From the NCBI GenBank assembly GCA_022702705.1, contig CM040439.1, forward strand, positions 33,730,930 through 33,794,929: DNA of 64,000 bases, given 5' to 3'. Of the stretch, positions 46,901 to 57,149 are shown piece by piece (position 1 is the stretch's first letter; the number at the start of each line of letters is the position of its first letter). A program made the position numbers and the translations under genes. Under the pieces are notes generated by a model, which saw only the letters and a list, made by a program, of their open reading frames with translations, was not told where the DNA came from and did no database searches. The stretch is from Papilionanthe hookeriana x Papilionanthe teres. Lineage: Eukaryota > Streptophyta > Magnoliopsida > Asparagales > Orchidaceae.

Positions 46901-48384
46901 CATGAGTGGTTTGAAACAAACTTGAGGTGATTTGGGTTTGAATTGGGTTGGATATGGGCCTTTTGGTAAAGAGGCTAAGGTGGGCCAAAATGGGCTACCA
47001 TGGGCCAAAGTTGGGCTAAAGTTGAAATTGATGTAAAATTAATGTTGGGAAATGTTTATGGGAATGTTTCAAAGAGGTTTTGGCTTTGGTTGGGTTTTGA
47101 TTTTGGGGTTTGGGCCTATTTGGGTTAGGTTTGGGTTTAGGTCAAAATTGGTTTTTTTTTTATTTTGGGTTGAATTTGAGTGGGGTTTGGGTCTAAATCT
47201 TGGGCAAATCATGTTAGTGTTTTGTTTATGGGGATGTTAAGGAAGGTTTAGAAAAGATTTGGGGCTAATTGGAGTTGAATTGGGTGAGTTTGGGCTAAGT
47301 TTGGGTCATGGGTCCAAATTGGGCTTTAAGGCCAAAAGTGAAATTGGATCCCAATGCCAATCAAATTGGGCTTGGATTTGGTCTAGATTGGTGTTGGGGA
47401 TGTTGAATTGAAGTTTAGAATTGAATTGGACCAGAATTTGGGTCAATTGGGTAGGTTTGGTTTGACATTGGGTTCACTTTGGGTTAAAATGGGTCAAATT
47501 GGGGGTTTTGATAAAAGTTGGGTAAATTGACAAAATTGGCCCATGGTGTAGTTGGACAAAATGAAATTGGGAATATTTGGGATTTTTTGGAATTTTCTGG
47601 GAATTTTCTGAATTTTTGGATTTTTGGGTCAAGAGGGGTATTTTGGGTATTTGGAGGGTATTGGGAGGTATTTTTGGAATTTTTGGTATTTTTGGGTATG
47701 GATGATCAATTTGAGTAATGTGGGAATTTTGGGATTGATTTTGGGGATTTTGGGTAGTTTAGGTGATTTTGCAAATTTTGGATGGTTTCAAGGGTTTTGG
47801 GTAGGCTAAGCGGGTGTAGGGTCCCGGGGGTCAAAAATTGAAAATTTGGAAAATTGAAGATTGGGTGAATGTAAGTGGAATGAAATCATTTTGGTTGAGC
47901 CATGAAGCCACATCAAGCCCACATGAGCCATGAAGGGACTCATTTGAGGCATCCACTATGTTGTTCCTAACCCTCTGACCGAGGGCTTAGGGGTTAAGGA
48001 CCATCCATGTGAATCACCTTCATGAGTCGAGAGGTCCAGTTGGTTGTGGGTGTGGTTTTAAGAGGTGTGTGAAAGTGTAGTGTATAGGTGTAGTGTGTGT
48101 GTAAATCAGCCCTTCACCGGACCGAGCCACCTGTGAGGCGATCCTAAGGCCAAAGAATCCTATAGGAACTCATCCTTTAAACTTCCACATTTGATTTCAA
48201 CCCTCTAGGTGATTAGGGGTCTACAATCAATTTTGTGGAGTTTGCAGGGAGTTAAGAAGTGGTTTGAATTTCTAAGTGGTGGGTCCCAATTCTAATCCTC
48301 TAGGATAGTCAAAGGAAAAGCCTAAGGCTAGATCCTAAGTACTAAAGAGAAGAAGAGAAGACCTCATCAAAAATGAGGTCAACA
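40949..48384 (-). repeat. 5' LTR of giant Tat element (7436 bp)
   Basis: Same structure as the 3' LTR. TATA-like box at 45990-45997, GC-rich island at 45192-45420 starting with the same 18-bp palindrome (45192-45209), (TTTAA)n tract at 43050-43370, and a single 16-bp unit near 47835. Outer end CA at 48383-48384, followed by the duplicated atttc. Confidence 0.93.
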
Positions 48385-48389
48385 ATTTC
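48385..48389. other. Right target site duplication of giant Tat element
   Basis: atttc, matching 20432-20436. It lies inside the gag codons of Athila B. Confidence 0.9.
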
Positions 48390-48982
48390 CTAAGAAGATC
48401 TTTAAATCTCTCCCAAGCTTCATATATTGATTCTCCATCAAACTGACTAAAAGAAGGTATATCATTTCTAAGCTTTGCAGTCTTTGAAGGAGGAAAATAT
48501 TTGGATAGAAATTTTTGTGATAATTCTCCCCAAGTTTTAATTGATCCAGGTGCTAATGAATTTAACCATATCTTAGCCTTATCCCTTAAAGAAAAAGGAA
48601 ATAGCCTAAGTCTAACGGCGCCATTAGATACTCCGTCATATCTAAAAGTAGCATATAGCTCTAAAAAAATCGCAAGATGTAAATTAGAATCTTCATTTGG
48701 TGAACCACTAAATTGATTATTCTGTACCATTTGGATAATTGCAGGTTTAAGCTCGAATGAGTTAGCCGCTACATCAGGATTTTGGATAGTTAAGTGAATT
48801 TCATCTAATGTTGGGTTAGCGTAATCTTTGAAAGGTCTTGGTTGGTTTATATTTTCAATTTCTGGATTATTTGCCATTTGATTTAATTTTATGATTTCTC
48901 TTTTCTGTTTTCTAATTCTTTTAATAATGCGATCTAATTCTGAATCGTAAGGTATTAAACTTTCGGTTTCAAATTTACGCAT
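48385..48982 (-). pseudogene. Athila B gag N-terminal half
   Basis: Open for about 199 codons from ATG 48982 (MRKFETESLIPYDSELDRI) to the insertion point, with no stop: NLHLAIFLELYATFRYDGV, AKIWLNSLAPGSIKTW, KFLSKYFPPSKTAKLRND, EAWERFKDLLRK. It breaks exactly at the giant element and resumes at 20436 with PHHALPDW. It is better preserved than gag of Athila A, so Athila B was probably younger, or intact, when it was hit. Confidence 0.9.
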
Positions 48983-49071
48983 AGACCACTAAAATAATAA
49001 TAAAATAGTCTGTTACTCTAGTAATTATCTTTAATAATTATTTTAGTGATTACCTTAATAATTACTTCGCC

Positions 49072-49089
49072 TCCCCGGCAACGGCGCCA
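49072..49089 (-). other. Primer binding site (tRNA-Asp) of Athila B
   Basis: tccccggcaacggcgcca on the plus strand is a perfect 18-base match to the 3' end of plant tRNA-Asp, six bases inside the LTR end at 49096. It is a primer site, not a tRNA gene. Confidence 0.92.
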
Positions 49090-49095
49090 AAAACT

Positions 49096-50637
49096 TGACC
49101 TCCGGCTGCAAATATAATAATTCAGCCTCGGGGGAGAGTAGGGTAAAAATAGAAGGATGTATATAATTGTTAAGCTTAATAAAGTTATATATGTTTTTCA
49201 AAGTAAAGAAGCAATTGTACTACCTCCCCTTTATTCAACGCAAGTATACGTATCGCTCAAGTAATAAAGGGCTCTATTGGAGTCCTAGATATTGATCCCA
49301 CAGGGAAGTTAGAGATTTAAAGACTAATTTTTTAGTAAATTCGATTACTAATCTAATTTAGTATAGTATACGAAAAATGAAGAATGCTTAAACTTTAAAA
49401 CTAATACTTAAAAGACAGAATATAGAAGTCAATTTAGAAAAGTATCTTTCTCCTTGTTAAGAGGATTGAGTGAATGAATAATTAAATGAGTTTAGAATTA
49501 TATTGTGCCAAATAGGAGAATTCTTATTCTTTACCCTTTGGTCCAGGTGCAAAGAACATTGACTAATGCTTATGTTTGGTTACTGAATCTGTGGCTAGGC
49601 TGGGAGGATACTGGCTGCCACTTCAGAGCTCCCACGTTCCCCTCACCTGAGAGCTAACATTTACACTTCATCTCCCAAAAAATAGTACTGAATTGAAGAT
49701 TTTAGTCTGTCACGCTAAAATATTCAATTCTTCGCCTGATAATTAATATTTCCCTATTTATTTGCACCCTCATTTCAAGGCTTTTGAATTCCCTGAATCT
49801 TGGATGTAATCTTTACTATAGTTGATAATTCAACATATGTTAACAATTCAATTGGCCAAATTGAAAGTAAATTAAGATTTAAGTAAAAGATTATCACAAT
49901 CTCTATTTAATATTATTAAGCACAACTCTTTTAATTCTTCATTTCACAAAATCTCAACAACAAGGAGAAAGACAAAGGAAACTACTCAGAATGTATGGGA
50001 ATAATAACACAGATGTTGGATTTCATTTAAAGTTATAAAACAATAAACAAATATACTTATCTCAATTCTTCTCTCCAAGCAAATTCCTCACGTTCCTCTG
50101 ACTCTTCCTTCTTGTACAACACACTTATAACTCACAAAGATACTAAACACTAACTCTTACTACAAAAGGAAACACTAATTTGACACCAACTGAAACACCA
50201 TAACACACAAAATCGTCTCTATTTATAGAATGAGTCATATATCCAAATGTTGCTTAAGCACCTCTTCAAAACGCGTCCAGATTCATCGAATTTGGCTTGA
50301 ATCAACTGTCTCGCCGTCGGCGGGCTCGATCTCGTCGTCGGCAGGCTTCTAGAAGTAAGGCTAACCGTTCAGGCTCGCTGTCGGCGGGCTCGATCTCGCC
50401 GTCGGCGGGCTCTATTATAATATATTAAAAACTTTCGGGAAAATCTCGCCGTCGGCGGGACAGTTCAATTTTCATCAATTTTTGTCATTTTTGCTCTAGA
50501 TTTGCGCCTTTTTGCTCTTTTTGCTCTCAGCACCTATAAATCTTCTTTCCTGCAATAAAACACAGAAAATACAGTTCTTTAAAGTGTAATTTCATATGAA
50601 ATTGGTATAAATTTTGCAATATATTTTCTTATGGTCA
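49096..50637 (-). repeat. 5' LTR of Athila B
   Basis: Bounded by tgacctcc (49096) and ttatggtca (50637) on the plus strand, so TG...CA on either strand; 1542 bp. TATA box (minus) at 50219-50227. Upstream of it lie GC-rich inverted repeats with core cgccgtcggcg (50314-50345, 50377-50412) and again near the LTR start (50446-50460). These are placed as in Athila A but have different sequence. The outer boundary is inferred from TG only. Confidence 0.75.
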
Positions 50638-51990
50638 AGGTCCAATTAGGGTTTAGGATTAATTAAACCTAATTTATGTAAGGTTTAATCAGATTATTAG
50701 ACCATATTAGGATTAGGTCTAACTAGGTTTAAGTTTAACTAAACCTTATTTAGATAAGGTATAATTAGATTAATTAGGCCTAATTAGGGTTAGGTCTAAT
50801 TAAGGTTTACTTTGACTTAAACCTAAATTTATTGAGGTTTATGATGATTAATTAGGTCTAATGAGGGGTTAGACCTAATTAGAATTAAAGGTTTATTTTG
50901 ACTTAAACCTAATGTTATTAAGTTTTAAGGTGATTAATTAGGTCTAATGAGGGGTTAGACCTAATTAGGGTTTTTCTTTTGACATAAACCTAATGTTATT
51001 AAGGCTTAAGGTGATTAATTATGTCTAATGAGGGGTTAGACCTATTAGAATTTAAGGTTTATTTTGACTTAAACCTAATGTTATTAAGGTTTAAGGTGAT
51101 TAATTAGGACTAATGAGGGGTTAGACCTAATTAGGGTTTATTTTGACTTAATCCTAATGTTATTAAGCTTTAAGATGATTAATTAGGTCTAATGAGGGGT
51201 TATACCTAATAAGGGTTTATTTTGACTTAAATTTAGTATTATTAAGGTTTAATGTGATTAATTAGGTATAATGAGGGGTTAGACCTAATTAGGGTTTATT
51301 TTGACTTAAACCTAGTGTTATTAAGGTTTAAGGTAATTAATTAGTTCTAATGAGGGGTTAAACCTAATTAGAATTTAAGGTTTGTTTTGACTTAAACCTA
51401 ATGTTATTGAGATTTAAGGTGATTAATTAGGTCTAATGAGCGGTTAGATCTAATTAGGGTTTATTTTGACTTAAACCTAATGTTATTAAGGTTTAAGGTG
51501 ATTAATTAGGTCTAATGACGGGTTAGACCTAATTAGGATTTATTTTGACTTAAGTCTAATGTTATTAAAGTTTAAGGTGATTAGTTAGGTCTAATAAGGG
51601 GTTAGACCTAATTAGAATTTAAGGTTTATTTTGACTTAAACCTAATGTTATTAAGGTTTAAGGTGATTAATTAGGTCTAATGAGGGGTTAGACCTAATTA
51701 GAATTTAAGGTTTATTTTGACTTAAACCTAATGTTATTAAGGTTTAAGGTAATCAATTAAGTCTAATGAGGGCTTAGTCCTAATTAGAGTTTATTTTGAC
51801 TTAAACCTAATGTTATTAAGGTTTAATGTGATTAATTATGTCTAATGAGGGGTTAGACCTAATTAGAATTTAAGGTTTATTTTGACTTAAACCTAATGTT
51901 ATTAAGGTTTAAGGTGATTAATTAGGTTTAATGAGGGGTTAGACCTAATTAGAATTTAAGGATTATTTTGACTTAAACCTAATGTAAGTG
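50638..51990. repeat. ~79-bp tandem array in LTR Y
   Basis: About 14-16 units of 79 bp (some 85-88 bp with an aatttaagg insert) containing gattaattaggtctaatgag, ggggttagacctaatta and ttattttgacttaaacc. Each unit has inverted ggtctaa/ttagacc. Same-strand relatives are at 3780-4388 and 62950-63660. Confidence 0.9.
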
Positions 51991-53999
51991 AGGTTTAATT
52001 GAATTAATTTAGGTTTAGGGGATTTAAACCTAAAATAAGAATTCTTTAGGGTTTAAAATATAATCTTTTACAATTTATGATTTTAACCCTTAACGTCCAA
52101 ATTTTCATTTTGAAAATTTAAGAGGTTAGAGATTGTCATTTTTAGGATTCAAATTCATCATCCTAAGTTTTCTAACCAATTTTAACAATTTCCTAATTAT
52201 TGTAATTATTTTTGAAAATAATAACAAAGTGAGGTTGAAAATTGTATATCTCATGCTAATGATTTTCCCTAGCCTTGGAAAAATCACAGAATATCCCCAA
52301 GAATGAAATGATCAATTTGTGAAAATTTCAAAATTGTTAGACTTATAATTAATTTTAATAATTAAATTACTTCCTAGAGTAATTAATTAATTAAAAATTA
52401 AATTTAATTCATCAAATCTAAATTTTGTTTTTATAATTTTCTCCTTATTCTCTTGAATCCAGTGGTATTTTTATCATATTTTATGATTTTCTTTGTCAAG
52501 ATATGAATTTTTTATGATTTTTTGTATTAAATTAAATAAGAAAATCCATATTTTATTATTTAAGTGATACGGCGCTGACTGGATCTTCGGATCAGTCGAA
52601 CTCACACGCGGCGCCATTCGGTTGGAAGGGAGATCCACGCGGGCAGCCACATGGCCCGCGATTTCATTTGTTTCATATGGATGAAACCACAGTCCGGCGA
52701 GATCACGACCGTCCATTCTTAATACATAAAAATGGATGGCATCAAGTCATCTCCCCCAACCTGGTGTTTCCCGCGCACTGCACGTTTTGAAACCCTAAGA
52801 TCTATGTCAATTCTTCATGGATTTAAATGAAATTTTCTAAAGCTTCATCGAAGTAAGGAGATCACATCCATATGGTTATGTGGATGTTTTGAAGTGATCT
52901 TCTTCATAATATTCCAAGCCGAGCTCAAATTTGATAAAAATAGCCATACCTGGTCTTGATGAAGTGAAGATTCAGTTAAGTTTGTTTGGAATAGTCGTTT
53001 TGTCCTTGTGAAGCTTCCTCTATGCTCAATTTGAAGTGAGCTTAGGTCTAGGTATGAATTCATTGAAAAGAGTTCACGGCTTATTCTTGAAGTGGGTTAG
53101 GGCTCATGAGAAGATCCAATTTTGATTAGAAACTTCTTCGTTTAGGTCAATGATGGTGTAGAAATGATTAATTTGAGGATTGTTGAGGTTTCATGCATAC
53201 CAGAAAACTTGTCCTCTTTTTAGGGCATGAAATTGGAAAAGGTCAGTGGATTTCAAGACTTGATTTTATGGGGGATCAATTGCCTAGGTCATGAGGAAGA
53301 GGTTTGCTGCTGAAAGTTTTTTGAATTGGGGACTGTGGGTAGGTCTCTCTATCTATGGTTGGCTCTCGGGCTAACCCCTTAAATAGCCACTAGAGGCACC
53401 TATGGAGCTTGAAAATGATTGGAGGGACCTGGAGTCAGCTAAGTGAAGTTTAGATAAGATCAATAAGATGAATTTAAGCTGTGTATATCCATCTTCCCTC
53501 ATCTCCATGATTTCCATCATGAGCTTGAAAGTGGTGAAGCCATGGTTGTTTTCTCCTTATTGGATTGTTCATGAGGTGGCTAGAACTTTGAGATTGAGTT
53601 GGCTAATTCATTCCATCTAAGCATCCAAGTCACCCAATGGTTTTGTGATGGATGACACCTCCTCCCCTCTTCATAATGATTTTTGACCTAAGTCAAAAAT
53701 GGTGGCTTGTAGGTGTTTAAATGGATTACCCTTATTATGATGGGCATTAATGGGTCATGAGTGACCCAATACCAATAGGCCATATGTTGGATTTAGGGTT
53801 TAAGTGCAAAGCATGGGTTTAGGGTTGCCATGGGTTCATATTGTTATGGGGTTGAACCATGATTTTAAACTTAAATCCTAGGTCTAATGATCTTTAACTT
53901 CATTCTCACTAATTAATTAAATGATTAGTTAATTAAGAGAATAATTAAAAGACCAAATTTTGACCAAAAATGGTGAAGTTGACCAAGTTTGACCATGGT

Positions 54000-54740
54000 T
54001 GACCAATTTAGGTCCAAAGTTAACCAGGATGACTCATTTGACCTTGTCATGGTTGAGTGAGTCATGGGCTCATTGGATAGCTTGGTTTGATCAAATAGTT
54101 AAGTTTGACTAATTTTGGTGTTTAAGTTGATCAAATGGTCATGTTTGGTAAGTTGATGAATTTGACTAAAGTTTGACCAGTTAGGTCAAAGGTTGATTTG
54201 GTGGTCAATAGGGTGGTCAATGGGTCCAAAATTGACTATTTTTATCAAAGTTTGACCAGTTAGGTCAAGGGTTAACCTGGTGGTCAGTGGGTGGTCAATG
54301 GCTCCAAAATTGATCATTTTGACAAAAGTTTGACCAGTTAGGTCAAGGGTTGACCTGATGGTCAATGGGGTGGTCAATAGATCCAAAATTGACCATTTTG
54401 AGAAAAGTTTGACCAGTTAGGTCAAGGGATGACCTGGTGGTCAATGGGGTTGTCAATTGGTCCAAAATGGACCATTTTAACCAAAGTTTGATAAATTAGG
54501 TCAAAGGTTGACTTGGTGATCAATGGGGTGGTCAATGGGTCCAAAATTGACCATTTGACCAAAGTTTGACCAGTTAAGTCAAAGGTTGACCTGGTGGTCA
54601 ATGAGGTGGTCAATGGGTTCAAAATTGACTATTTTGACCAAAGTTTGACCAGTTAGGTCAAGGGTTGACCTGGTGAGGGTAGTCAATGGGTCCAAAATTA
54701 ACCATTTTGACCAAAAAATTTGGTCTTTAGGTTGACCAAA
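54000..54740 (-). repeat. W-box-rich 79-bp minisatellite in LTR Y
   Basis: Units of 78-80 bp (for example starting near 54349, 54427, 54505 and 54585) rich in ttgacc, ggtcaa and agtttgacca. It has the same period and the same core word as the array in LTR X, but the rest of the unit differs. Confidence 0.75.
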
Positions 54741-54941
54741 TGGTCTATGCGACCCCAAATTAGGGTTTATTGCATTTGATGTCTCCATAATTTGGGTTCA
54801 AAAGGGTGTGATCTAGATTTTTCCTAAAATTTAGGGTTTAGGGGATCTTAGATATATTCAGAAAGTCAATTTTGATAGATTCCCTTTAAAAGTAGATCAT
54901 GAATGTCATTTATTTGTACCCTCACGAAAGTGAGGTCAACA

Positions 54942-57149
54942 TTCTTATCAACGGTTATGTGTTGTCTTGTTTAAGAGAGTCTAATAGACTTGAAATTAAT
55001 GTTTATCTTGGCGAATAAATTCAAGTCAACGTTAACTTATAATGGGGGGATTTGTGCTCTATCAAATATACCCAATTGTTTACAGTTGAATAGGGTAGGA
55101 AGTCATTAAGGAATATGCAGATTATAGTTTGACTATAATATAAATGAGCATACTTATTAAAGCACTCAATCAAAGGGATTTAATAATAACCACTTCATTT
55201 TGGAGCCTACTAGCTAAATCATGTAAATAAGGAACACAATTCATATCCTTATTAGCATGAGATTATTAGAGTGTGAATGTAATAGTATATTTGATAATGA
55301 TGTCGACTCCTTGTGAATTTGGGTTAATGTCAAATTTATCACCCATGTCAAATAATTGTAAAGAGGGGGTAAGATTTTACTCTTAGCCTTTTTACAATAA
55401 ACTTTTATTTAAATATTTGAATTTAAAATTTAAAATAATTTTCATAAAATTTTGAAGGCATTTTAAAAATAAGAACCCCTCCGATTGAGATTTTTTTTTT
55501 TTTAAACGGCCACCATCGGGGAACAAATTGAAAAGCATTTAAAATACTCATATTTATTATTTATTTAAGAGTTTTTACTTAAATATCATTAAAATCATAT
55601 GTTATGTTGACTCTATCTTTGTGATGAGGATCATGCTACTTTAGTCAAATCTCAATCTTATCAACTCAGATTTTTATGAGGAAAAGGATCAAACTAGTCG
55701 AGTTAGGGCCTAGTCTTCTCTATTTTGATCTTCGTCGAGAAGAGGATTGAACTGATTGATGTGTGAGCCTAATCTTCTTACTACAATACTAACCAGGAGG
55801 GGGCTCTGTTTGGTTGATGTGAGACTTATAAATTTGCCCTATAAATAAAGCTCGAGAGCATAAGTTATTTAATGATTCTATTTTTTTTCACAAAGATTTT
55901 TGTAAAGAGAGATTATGTGTACGTTTCTCGAGGTATACTTCATTTTTTTTAACTTATATTCAACCCGTACAGTAGTCTATAGCAAAGTGATTAAGTGATT
56001 AGTATTGTGGCCGGAGTACTTGTAGTTGAATTTTTTAGTGTGCACACATTTTAAAGTGCTTGTGCAATGTACTTGTACAAATCTTGAGACACTAGCACGT
56101 TCTTCAATGTGATTCACATGTATTAAAAATAATCTTGAGAAAAATATTTAGGATCTGAATGCAAGCAAATTTTGAGTATTTCAATCATTAGAATGCAAGC
56201 AAATTTTGAGTAAATTTTCAAATTTCATCTTTTATATGCTAGTACGTTTGTATTGTGAATCCGGTGGCAATAACAACACACTAATTGTTAAGACATCAGC
56301 TTCGCATCAAATAATTTAAAAAAAACCTATAGAAATAACAAATAATTTGCCTTTATTCATTTTAAAAATAAAGCGAGCACATATTCAATCAGATTATTAT
56401 GGGCAGAAGAACTACATACTTAAAATGCATGCAGCAAGATAAATCATTCATATCGAAGTTGTGAAGTCTCAAACCCAAGACCTTTGCTCGCAAATCAAGT
56501 ATGCTGCTTAAGCTAAAGCCCTTTCATCTATAATCATCAAAAACAACATTTTTAGACCGATGCGTAGTTAAAAAGATAAAGCTAAACTTGAACTAGACAA
56601 CAAAATGATTATTACAAGAAGGGAAAACAATTCTCTGATGATGATAATGTAGTGATATTAAATTTGTATTTCATGCCACGAAAAGGATCATGGGATACAA
56701 CCTCAATTCATGAATCTTGATAATTGGCAATTTGATGATGCCAACTCCAGAAATTAATAAAGGGAGAAGCTTACCACATTTTCATTCAAATTCTTACGTC
56801 TCCAAAATGGAGTTATTTATAGAATACAAGGCTACTAATCAACTAACTAAGTACTTTCATTAACTTAATACATTATATTATGTAATATAATATCCTGATT
56901 TACCATGCTCAAAATGACAAAATAAATCTAGCATGTTCAGTGTCAAAGGTGATAGCACTACGACTTTAACTCCTATTTATAAAGATCAAAATGGTAAATA
57001 AAAGCTAGACAACTAAAAAAATGGCAGCAACAGTACTAAGAGATTGTTGAGTCTGATAACAAGCATAAATATGTTAATTTCAATGAACAAAAGAAATCAA
57101 ACAATACCAGATTCATAAGCCCATTCCTTATAACTCATCCATGATAAAT
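54942..57149. other. Intergenic AT-rich DNA with a possible LTR start at 55605
   Basis: No gene recognised. 55605 begins tgttgactctatctttgtg, resembling the LTR start of X. It is followed by three diverged ~60-bp blocks ending in cctagtcttct/cctaatcttctt-like words, a TATA-like ccctataaataaag near 55840 and a leader. This may be the start of another unrecognised LTR on the plus strand, but I found no end or internal region. 56300-57149 is the downstream flank and 3' UTR of the coiled-coil gene. Confidence 0.3.

Larger units (their letters stand above)
20437..48384 (-). mobile_element. Complete giant Tat-lineage LTR retrotransposon (27.9 kb)
   Basis: 5' LTR at 40949-48384, tRNA-Arg-type primer site at 40926-40943, internal region 27972-40948, 3' LTR at 20437-27971. 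Gene order on the minus strand: ORF1, gag, protease, RT, RNase H, second (archaeal-type) RNase H, integrase, an AlkB-like ORF, a 37-bp tandem array, 3' LTR. ORF1 before gag and the second RNase H fit the Tat/Ogre lineage. It split the gag gene of Athila B and is flanked by ATTTC on both sides. In about 240 bases compared by eye at the start of the LTRs I count about six substitutions, so insertion is fairly recent, although several coding frames are already shifted. Confidence 0.93.
50638..54941 (-). mobile_element. LTR fragment Y (Tat superfamily)
   Basis: Minus-strand LTR beginning TGTTGACCTCAC at 54941. Terminal hairpin cctcac-gaaa-gtgagg (54919-54934), GGTCAA minisatellite (about 54000-54740), TATA-like ttaaata (53379-53385), GC-rich island (52564-52820), then 79-bp tandem repeats (51990-50638). 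The order matches the giant element LTR, but sequence identity is patchy. The U5 end is missing at the Athila B boundary. No gene lies inside; short open frames are repeat translations. Confidence 0.75.

Noticed and set aside
49072..49089. tRNA gene
   Set aside because: Only the 3' end of tRNA-Asp is matched, next to an LTR; it is a primer binding site. The same applies to 8539-8555 and 40926-40943.
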